From: Bradyrhizobium ottawaense
Lineage (GTDB): Bacteria; Pseudomonadota; Alphaproteobacteria; Rhizobiales; Xanthobacteraceae
Length of the DNA stretch: 64,000 nt
Direction: 5' to 3'
NCBI RefSeq assembly: GCF_900099825.1
Contig: NZ_LT629693.1
Coordinates: 4,165,001-4,229,000, forward strand
Shown here piece by piece: positions 58,494 to 64,000 of the stretch (within the stretch, counting starts at the first letter, position 1; each line of letters opens with the position of its first letter). Made by a program: the position numbers and the translations under genes. Under the pieces are notes generated by a model. That model did no database searches and was not told the origin of the DNA. It saw nothing but the letters and a program-made list of their open reading frames with translations.

Positions 58494-59466
58494 TCAATCT
58501 CCTGACAATTCGGCGCACATTTCTTGATAAGCGCTCTTGATGAGTTTGTGGTGCTTTCCGAAGTGCTCGAAATTTTCGTCGTTTAGGTGCTTCGCCATGT
58601 TGAGCTGCATTTGTCGCATGTACTGATAGTTATTTGACCAGCAGCGCCCTTCCACAACATCTGAATTGGTGCTTATGGGCAGCCTTAAAGCTCCATACGA
58701 ATGGCGATATATTGTATCGCCGTCAGAAAAGGCATATCGGAGCCAGGTTAGGCCATCAAAATATCGGCACCTGCCAGAAAGAATAGGTAAGTCGAGATGG
58801 TGTCGAGGCTACCAAAACGTGGATAGGCATGTCAGGGTAGTGTCGGTCCAGCGCCTTTCTTAGCCGAGCAACGTTCATCATCCGGCTTAGAATGGAATTG
58901 CCGATTTCTTTTTCGGTCACGCCAATGATAGCGAAGTCTTTGAGCCTAGCGAGATGCGGAGTTATTCGATCTAAGCGCAGCCGAATTGAATCCTCACTTT
59001 CTGGCTTCAGTAAGAACGATCGAGCGTGCTCGCCGGCCGGAAGTACAAGACGTCTCGCTCGGTCGATCTGCTCCTTTGTGTCGGTCCTGTACTTCGGATG
59101 ATCGAAGCTAACAAACACCGTCGGCGAAGAGCAGCGCCAGTTTCGTACTATTTCAGCATACCTTTCGGGAGACCATTCTTTTCCAACGTGATCGCCCTCA
59201 TAGATCTCAGACAGATCCGCGTCTCTGGACGCTTCATATCCGCCGCTATCCAGAAATATAGCGGATGCGAAATCAAATTCTGGCGACAGCGTTCCGTATG
59301 ATACGTCGTATGCGCTTACGAGGATTTCATCAGAAATATACTCCTCGCAGGCTTTGATGATCTTCTGAACCTTCGGGAAACCCTTGCTTGAGAACGAAGG
59401 GAGCAGAAGCGGCGTTCTCAGTTCTGTGGCGTTTCCGAGTCGGACGGTGCGCCTCTTAGCGAGCAT
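58494..59466 (-). pseudogene. TGT-like transglycosylase (Cap10-type) with two frameshifts
   Basis: The gene starts at the ATG at 59466 (AAGAGG about six bases upstream) and has the TGT-family segment FLDSGGYEASRD and FVSFDHPKY. The frame then needs one extra base at 58814-58817 and another at 58758-58761, both A-runs of four on the plus strand. With them the protein continues PIHVFGSLDTISTYLFFLAG and GADIFDGLTWLRYAF, then about 75 more residues to a TGA one base before the CD-NTase start; total about 324. FDG carries the expected nucleophile Asp. As given, translation ends at 58756 before it. Error in homopolymers and true inactivation are both possible. Confidence 0.8.
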
Positions 59467-60008
59467 TCCAACCTCTTTCGGTCGAGGCACGAAGCACACT
59501 GTCCACAGGAAGGTGCGGTTCCAGCTTCGCAGCTATAAGTCTCGTCGAGAGGTATGCTTTGCGATAAAAAGTAACTGTAAACATCATCTTTGCTCCAACG
59601 GACAAATGGCGCGAGGACGAACAACTTTCCTGCTGAACATTCTTGAACTAAGGCATCGACCTTCTCCAGAAAGTCTGGAGAGCAGTCGTAGTAAGGCGTG
59701 CCACTATGTATGCCGATAGCGATCGCGCCTGATCTGCAATTTCCGAGCAGTGCTGCACTGAATACGAGAAACGCATTTCTTCCCGTCAGTTCGCCGACTC
59801 CTTGGGAAGAGAGGGAGCTAGCGCAAATCTCGTCGACCGTGATCCCGATTAAATGTCTGAGGCGGTCGACCGCCTTTTGCTCTAAGACTAGTGATGCTTG
59901 CCCGTAATCAACAAACAGTCCCCGGACGGCGAACCCGCTTGATTTCAAAAACAAGGCTGTCGCCGCAGAATCAATGCCGCCACTAAGAAGAACGGTAGCT
60001 CGTTTCAT
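59418..60008 (-). CDS. QueC-like PP-loop ATPase (Cap9-type) of type IV CBASS
   Basis: The 196-residue protein has the PP-loop SGGIDSAATALFL near residue 9 and a C-terminal zinc-binding set CEAGTAPSCGQCASC near residue 161, as in 7-cyano-7-deazaguanine synthase QueC. No queD, queE or queF is nearby, so it is a defence paralogue rather than the queuosine pathway enzyme. It overlaps the TGT-like gene by 49 bases and is the first gene of the operon. Upstream, TTGACG (complement of 60053-60058) could be a -35 box, but the -10 is weak. Confidence 0.85.
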   Translation of the reverse strand: MKRATVLLSGGIDSAATALFLKSSGFAVRGLFVDYGQASLVLEQKAVDRLRHLIGITVDEICASSLSSQGVGELTGRNAFLVFSAALLGNCRSGAIAIGIHSGTPYYDCSPDFLEKVDALVQECSAGKLFVLAPFVRWSKDDVYSYFLSQSIPLDETYSCEAGTAPSCGQCASCLDRKRLECSLRGAPSDSETPQN

Positions 60009-60098
60009 GAGAATCAGTTTACCGTCGAATCTAGCAGAGGGTGTAGAAAATTCGTCAACCTATCTGTGAATGATATCAAGATATCGGCCGAGATTCCC

Positions 60099-60131
60099 CA
60101 AAACAAGGCCGGTCGGGTCTTCTGACCGGCC
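60099..60131 (-). terminator. Rho-independent terminator of the lipoprotein gene
   Basis: On the minus strand GGCCGGTC and GACCGGCC form an 8-bp perfect stem with a 9-base loop, followed by TTGTTTT. It lies about 58 bases past the stop of the lipoprotein gene and marks the upstream border of the CBASS operon. Its flanking sequence resembles that of the rpmB terminator. Confidence 0.8.
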
Positions 60132-60188
60132 GCTTCAAAACTTCAATCTGGTAGTACAGTGCGGTGGTTGGTGGCGCGGACCTTCTTT

Positions 60189-60926
60189 CTAAGTCCCAGC
60201 CGGTCCCTGCGCGATATCCACCACATGGCGATCCTGCCCAACCGTAATAATGATCGTGTAGCTCTTCTTCGCGCCGTCCTGCTCGGTCGGCGGTGCAATG
60301 TGCAATTGCCCGCCGTACCATTCGCCGGGCATCAGCGTGTTGTCCTTGATGACGGACTGTTCGAGCATCGCCATGTTGCGTTGCCCGGTTTCGACGGTCG
60401 ACGCGATCACGGCCTCGTTTTGGTACGCCGCGTTGTTCTGCGCGATCGCTGCAGCGGTCGGGCTGTAGAAAGTGCCGCTACGGCCACTCGGCGTGGTGTA
60501 ACTGCCGTAGCCGGCGCGTGAAGCGCTGTAGGAGTTCGCGGCGACAGAAACGCCTGCCAGCACGGCGCGCGCGATCTGCCGGTTCTTTTCTTCCTGTTGC
60601 AGCATTTCAAAGGTGACGACCTGCATTCCGTAGTCGGAAGCTCCGACATGTTGGGTGGCTTCCACCTGCGAGACCACAAAGTCCGTCGGCTGTCTTCCGA
60701 TGTTGTTGATGCCGACGACAAACACGGGTCGTCCGTTCGCCTGCAATTGGCGTGAAGCCGGGCGGACCAGCACCAGCGAATTTTTCTGGCGTGAGACGAG
60801 CGCAGGTTGCCCGTCGCGCATCATCGCTTGTTGCTGTGGATTAGTCGTTCGAAATGAAATGGTTTCGTTGGTCGAGACGCAGCCGCCCAACGCGGCGCAA
60901 AGCACCACGATTCCAAGATTACGCAT
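60189..60926 (-). CDS. Lipoprotein of unknown function
   Basis: The 245-residue protein has a lipoprotein signal MRNLGIVVLCAALGGCVST (Cys16). The mature part has VFVVGINNIGRQPTDFVVSQVEATQHVG, a Gly/Ser/Tyr-rich middle (NSYSASRAGYGSYTTPSGRSGTFYSPTAAAIAQNNAAY), and MPGEWYGGQLHIAPPTEQDGAKKSYTIIITVGQDRHVVDI at the end, a likely beta-rich domain. I cannot name a family. It stands alone between two terminators. High GC places it outside the island. Confidence 0.75.
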   Translation of the reverse strand: MRNLGIVVLCAALGGCVSTNETISFRTTNPQQQAMMRDGQPALVSRQKNSLVLVRPASRQLQANGRPVFVVGINNIGRQPTDFVVSQVEATQHVGASDYGMQVVTFEMLQQEEKNRQIARAVLAGVSVAANSYSASRAGYGSYTTPSGRSGTFYSPTAAAIAQNNAAYQNEAVIASTVETGQRNMAMLEQSVIKDNTLMPGEWYGGQLHIAPPTEQDGAKKSYTIIITVGQDRHVVDIAQGPAGT

Positions 60927-61020
60927 GTTAGGAGCCTCCCCAGACCCACGGGCATACAAGCGCAACCGCAGGAGGTGAGCAAGGATGGATGCACGAGCCT
61001 TAAGTCGTATGGCCAAATAC

Positions 61021-61050
61021 AAAAAACGGCCGGGTCTTTCGACCCAGCCG
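61021..61050 (-). terminator. Rho-independent terminator of rpmB
   Basis: On the minus strand CGGCTGGGTC-GAAA-GACCCGGCCG forms a 10-bp stem (one G-U-type mismatch) followed by six T. It lies about 47 bases past the rpmB stop. Confidence 0.9.
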
Positions 61051-61096
61051 CTTCCAAACTCTAATCCGCTAGTTGCAGTGCGGTGAGGCTTGCGCC

Positions 61097-61426
61097 TTAG
61101 CTCGCCTTCTTAACGTCCTTGATTTCTTTCTTCACGAACACCGGCTTGCCGACCTTCTTCTCGATCGCGCGCTTCAGGTCGAGCGCACGGGGCGAGAGGT
61201 TGGCGGCGCGGGCCTTCTGCAGGAAGGCATCGAGGCCGCCATTGTGGTCGACGCTCTTCAGCGCGTTGGTCGAAACGCGCAGGCGCACGTTGCGGCCGAG
61301 CGCATCCGAGATGAAGGTGACGTTGACCAGGTTCGGCAGGAACCGGCGCTTGGTCTTGATGTTCGAGTGGCTCACCTTGTGGCCCACCTGGGGGCCCTTG
61401 GCGGTCAATTCGCACTTACGGGACAT
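61097..61426 (-). CDS. rpmB: 50S ribosomal protein L28
   Basis: The 109-residue protein begins [38 protein letters not shown], the bL28 signature, and ends [41 protein letters not shown]. It is the longer alphaproteobacterial form of L28, a large-subunit ribosomal protein. The ATG at 61426 follows AAGAGGATTTTGCG. A strong terminator follows the gene. Confidence 0.97.
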   Translation of the reverse strand: MSRKCELTAKGPQVGHKVSHSNIKTKRRFLPNLVNVTFISDALGRNVRLRVSTNALKSVDHNGGLDAFLQKARAANLSPRALDLKRAIEKKVGKPVFVKKEIKDVKKAS

Positions 61427-61806
61427 CGCAAAATCCTCTTCCATCCCCGCCTTCGGGCAGCGCATCATGCGCCGCGCGGGGGTCCAAAATCGCGTCCATT
61501 TGCAGGAACCGCGGACGTATAGGGGGAGACGCCCGAACCGTCAAGGTTTGAGGGCCAAGGAAATGCGCCGAATACGGCAGTTTATCGGCGGTTCCGGCGG
61601 CGGTTTTTCAGGCCTGTTGCGGGTGCGGCCGGCAAGGCCCGGCGGCCCGAAAACGCTGTGTTAACAGACCATATAAACGGCACATTCCCCGCCGCATCAT
61701 GATGGCCGCATTCCCCGATCGCCTGCCGGGGGCTGGATCGCCCGCCGCGGGTTTTGAGGCCTGCTTTTCGCGAAATGCGCGTTGTCTGCCGGATATTTCT
61801 GCTTAG
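61427..61806. other. Divergent spacer between rpmB and the DUF3108 gene
   Basis: These 380 bases should hold the promoters of rpmB and of the DUF3108 gene. I see no clear -35/-10 pair and no gene or repeat. The open frame that runs through it on the minus strand is an extension of a shadow frame in the DUF3108 gene. Confidence 0.45.
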
Positions 61807-62697
61807 ATGATCCCTGACCCGCGCCAGCTCTGGATTTCGCCGTTCGTGACCAATCCCACCGCCATCTCGCCCCGTCTGGGGCTGTTTTTCGGCCTTTGCG
61901 CCGGGGTCTGGCTCGCGGCCGCGCCGCAGGCGGCCTTCGCGCAGGGGCGGGTGGATGCCCATTATGAGGCCTCCTTGTCCGGCATTCCCGTGGGCAAGGG
62001 GACCTGGACCATCGAAATCGGCGACGACGTGTTTTCGGCCTCCGCCCAGGGCGGCAGCGCCGGGCTGTTGAAGGCGTTTTCCGGCGGCTCGGGCTCCGGC
62101 GCCAGCCAGGGCCGGGTCGTCAACGGCGCGCTGGTCTCCACTTCCTATGTCGCCACCACCACGACCCAAAAGAAATCCGAGACCATCCGGCTGAACCTCG
62201 CCAATGGCGGGGTGAAGGATTTTTCGATCGATCCGGTGCCGCCTGTTGATGCCGACCGCATCGCCGTCACCGAGGCGCAGCGCAAGAACGTGCTCGATCC
62301 CATGACCGGCTCGATGATCCGCGTGCCCGGCACCGGCGAGCTGCTGACGCCCGATGCCTGCCGCACCGGCACCGGCGTGTTCGACGGCCGCCTGCGCTAC
62401 GACCTCAAGCTCGATTACAAGCGCATGGAAACCGTCAAGGCCGAGCACGGCTATCACGGCCCCGCGGTGGTCTGCGCGATCTATTTCACGCCGGTGGCGG
62501 GCTACATTCCCGATCGCCCGGTGATCAAATGGCTCGCCAACCAGCGCAACATGGAAGTCGCCTTCGTTCCCGTCGCCGGCACCCGCATCCTGGTGCCGTT
62601 CCGCATGATCATCCCGACGCCGCTGGGCCCCGCGATGCTGGAAGCGACGTCGTTCGTGACCTCAGCGGCGCCGCCAAGGGTCGCGAAGACGCAGTGA
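61807..62697 (+). CDS. DUF3108 domain protein, exported
   Basis: The 296-residue protein has a signal peptide (hydrophobic segment LGLFFGLCAGVWLAAAPQAAFA, residues 24-45) and a DUF3108 domain (VDAHYEASLSGIPVGKGTWTIEIGDDVFSASAQGGSAGLLKAFSGGSGSG, then LRYDLKLDYKRMETVKAEHGYHGPAVVCAIYFTPVAGY). The family consists of periplasmic proteins of unknown function. I use the ATG at 61807. It stands alone. Confidence 0.88.
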   Translation: MIPDPRQLWISPFVTNPTAISPRLGLFFGLCAGVWLAAAPQAAFAQGRVDAHYEASLSGIPVGKGTWTIEIGDDVFSASAQGGSAGLLKAFSGGSGSGASQGRVVNGALVSTSYVATTTTQKKSETIRLNLANGGVKDFSIDPVPPVDADRIAVTEAQRKNVLDPMTGSMIRVPGTGELLTPDACRTGTGVFDGRLRYDLKLDYKRMETVKAEHGYHGPAVVCAIYFTPVAGYIPDRPVIKWLANQRNMEVAFVPVAGTRILVPFRMIIPTPLGPAMLEATSFVTSAAPPRVAKTQ

Positions 62698-62730
62698 TTT
62701 TACACGGTAAAGGAGCCGACCTCCTCAGCT

Positions 62731-62820
62731 GTCATTGCCGGGCTTGACCCGGCAATCCATCGCCTTCGAAAGAAGCTTTTGCGAAGAGGATGGATGCCCG
62801 GGTCAAGCCCGGGCATGACG
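62731..62820. repeat. Dispersed palindromic repeat (GTCATTGCCGGG type)
   Basis: GTCATTGCCGGGCTTGACCC and GGCAATCCATC mirror GATGGATGCCCGGGTCAAGC and CCGGGCATGACG, with an inner CTTCGAAAG...CTTTTGCGAAG part. It is the close relative of the element at 16972-17084. Confidence 0.8.
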
Positions 62821-63116
62821 AGATTGGACCTGAATCCATCTTGACTCTTCATCGCTTCTGATTCGACTCCGCGCCTGCGCCGTTCTTAACGTTTCCGCCG
62901 AAAAACCTGTTCTTGTGGAGGCCTCTCAAACTTGATCTAGTGTCGTCTCGATCGCAGCCACGCGAGATGTTGCGGAGAACGAACCCGGTTTGGGGTGGAG
63001 TCAGCGATTCGGACGCGATTCGTTCCAGACTCGTTCCAGAACTTAAGCGCGACCGCATCGCCGTCGCAGAATGAAACAGAATCGGCGAAAACCATGCCGA
63101 GGCACAAAGGTTTTCC

Positions 63117-63188
63117 GTCATTGCGAGCGAAGCGAAGCAATCCAAAGAAAGAATGGATTGCTTCGTCGCTTCGCTCCTCGCAATGACG
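63117..63188. repeat. Dispersed palindromic repeat (GTCATTGCGAGCGAAGCG type)
   Basis: GTCATTGCGAGCGAAGCGAA and GCAATCC mirror GGATTGCTTCGTCGCTTCGC and CTCGCAATGACG around AAAGAAAGAAT. It is a shorter relative of the 13021 element. It ends 30 bases before the helicase start codon. Confidence 0.8.
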
Positions 63189-63217
63189 CCGCAGACAGCA
63201 AGAAACACCCGTAAAAT

Positions 63218-64000
63218 ATGGCTTTCTCTCATTCCCCGTTCGGCCACGAACGCGCACCCGGCGCAGGCGTCACCGCCGTGCTCGGGCCGACCAACACCGG
63301 CAAGACGCATCTGGCGATCGAGCGGATGCTGGCGCATTCCTCCGGCGTGATCGGCCTGCCGCTGCGGCTCTTGGCGCGCGAGGTCTATAACAAGATCGTC
63401 GATCGCGCCGGCGCCGAGAGCGTCGCGCTGATAACCGGCGAAGAGAAGATCAAGCCGAAAAATCCGCGCTACTGGGTCTCGACCGTCGAGGCGATGCCAC
63501 GCGATATCGACGTATCTTTTTTGGCCGTCGACGAAATCCAGATCGCGGCGGATCTGGAGCGCGGTCACGTCTTCACCGATCGCATCCTGCACCGCCGCGG
63601 CCGCGACGAGACGCTGCTGCTGGGGGCTGCGACGATGCGCCCCATCATCGAGCGGCTGCTGCCGGGCGCTTCCATCGTCACAAGGCCGCGGCTGTCGCAG
63701 CTTGAATTCGCCGGCGACCGCAAGATCACGCGCCAGCCGCGACGAACTGCCATTGTCGCGTTCTCGGCCGACGAGGTCTATGCGATTGCGGAACTGATAC
63801 GGCGGCAGCACGGCGGTGCGGCCGTGGTGCTGGGCTCGCTGTCGCCCCGCACCAGGAATGCGCAGGTCGCGATGTTCCAGAACGGCGACGTCGACTATCT
63901 CGTGGCGACCGATGCCGTCGGCATGGGCCTCAACCTCGATGTCGATCACGTCGCCTTTGCGTCCGACCGCAAGTACGACGGCTACCAGTTCCGCCGCCTC
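63218..64000 (+). CDS. Suv3-like DEAD/DEAH-type helicase, 5' part only
   Basis: The frame starts at the ATG at 63218 (MAFSHSPFGHERAPGAG) and stays open to the window edge, so only the first 261 residues are visible. It has Walker A AVLGPTNTGKTHLAIERML near residue 20, the DEIQ box AVDEIQIAADLERG near 104, and motif VI-like ATDAVGMGLNLDVDHVAFASDRKYDGYQFR. This is the mitochondrial Suv3-type RNA/DNA helicase family common in alphaproteobacteria. The repeat ending 30 bases upstream leaves little room for a promoter, so the message may start very near. Confidence 0.88.
   Translation, partial: MAFSHSPFGHERAPGAGVTAVLGPTNTGKTHLAIERMLAHSSGVIGLPLRLLAREVYNKIVDRAGAESVALITGEEKIKPKNPRYWVSTVEAMPRDIDVSFLAVDEIQIAADLERGHVFTDRILHRRGRDETLLLGAATMRPIIERLLPGASIVTRPRLSQLEFAGDRKITRQPRRTAIVAFSADEVYAIAELIRRQHGGAAVVLGSLSPRTRNAQVAMFQNGDVDYLVATDAVGMGLNLDVDHVAFASDRKYDGYQFRRL

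Larger units (their letters stand above)
62698..63217. other. 520-base gap with two dispersed palindromes
   Basis: The gap between the DUF3108 gene and the helicase gene holds the palindromes 62731-62820 and 63117-63188. The rest, about 62821-63116, includes GATTCGACTC and GGACGCGATTCGTTCCAGAC stretches with no gene or recognised RNA. The helicase promoter must lie near its right end. Confidence 0.5.

Noticed and set aside
58494..60008. DNA-modification (Dpd) system or housekeeping queuosine genes as explanation for QueC/TGT
   Set aside because: Other dpd or que genes are absent, and both genes are fused by overlaps to a CD-NTase and SLATT effector, so CBASS fits better.

Overview
The window looks like a chromosomal segment of a slow-growing alphaproteobacterium of the Bradyrhizobium / Rhodopseudomonas group (inferred). 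The signs are high GC with strong G/C at third codon positions, alphaproteobacterial gene order (ptsP-prfA-prmC, lysC-ubiG, grx-nitrilase-DUF1178-comF, argJ-PPIase-secA, cobS-cobT), and dispersed palindromic repeats of the kind seen throughout Bradyrhizobium intergenic DNA. Large antisense open frames are common here because of the codon bias and are not genes.

Layout. 0-3.8 kb: flavin reductase-like protein, DUF985 cupin, glyoxalase II, a methyltransferase and a DUF4167 protein with an Asn-rich N-terminus. 4.2-10.1 kb: nitrogen-PTS enzyme I (ptsP), release factor 1 and its glutamine methyltransferase (prfA-prmC), and aspartate kinase. 10.3-13 kb: PH-domain protein, ubiG and two tail-to-tail DMT transporters. 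13.1-17.5 kb: a tightly overlapped glutaredoxin / nitrilase / DUF1178 set, comF, a NIPSNAP protein, a BioC/NDUFAF5-type methyltransferase and mutT. 17.5-23.1 kb: argJ, a secreted parvulin and secA.

23.1-26.9 kb is an accessory block: small unknown proteins, a collagen-like lipoprotein translationally coupled to an L,D-transpeptidase gene, an IS630-family element cleanly inserted into that L,D-transpeptidase gene, and a remnant resembling the tail of a low-affinity iron permease. Core genes then resume: a YafK-type L,D-transpeptidase lipoprotein, accA, a xerD-type recombinase, aroK-aroB, a CorC/HlyC-type membrane protein, bolA and a J-domain protein. A divergent pair of citrate synthase-like genes follows, one of them fused to a MerR-like DNA-binding domain, with strong palindromes between the two. 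Next come dedA, cobS-GNAT-cobT (aerobic cobaltochelatase), a phytase-like esterase, a gene broken by an in-frame stop, two flavin oxidoreductases, a DUF2336 protein, a flavin monooxygenase and an unusual RDD / ClpP-like fusion protein.

52.9-60.2 kb is a second accessory region. It holds dispersed repeats, an IS110-family transposase, a DUF2235 hydrolase and, at 56.3-60.0 kb, a five-gene overlapping minus-strand operon of visibly lower GC: QueC-like, TGT-like, CD-NTase, SLATT two-TM effector and OGG-like DNA glycosylase. This set matches the published definition of a type IV CBASS anti-phage system. The CD-NTase starts with seven consecutive glycines, as expected if its N-terminus is the acceptor for a deazaguanine modification. 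The TGT-like gene carries two nearby one-base frameshifts that cut it off just before the predicted nucleophile. After the island come a lipoprotein, rpmB with a clear terminator, a DUF3108 protein, and the 5' part of a Suv3-like helicase that runs off the right edge.
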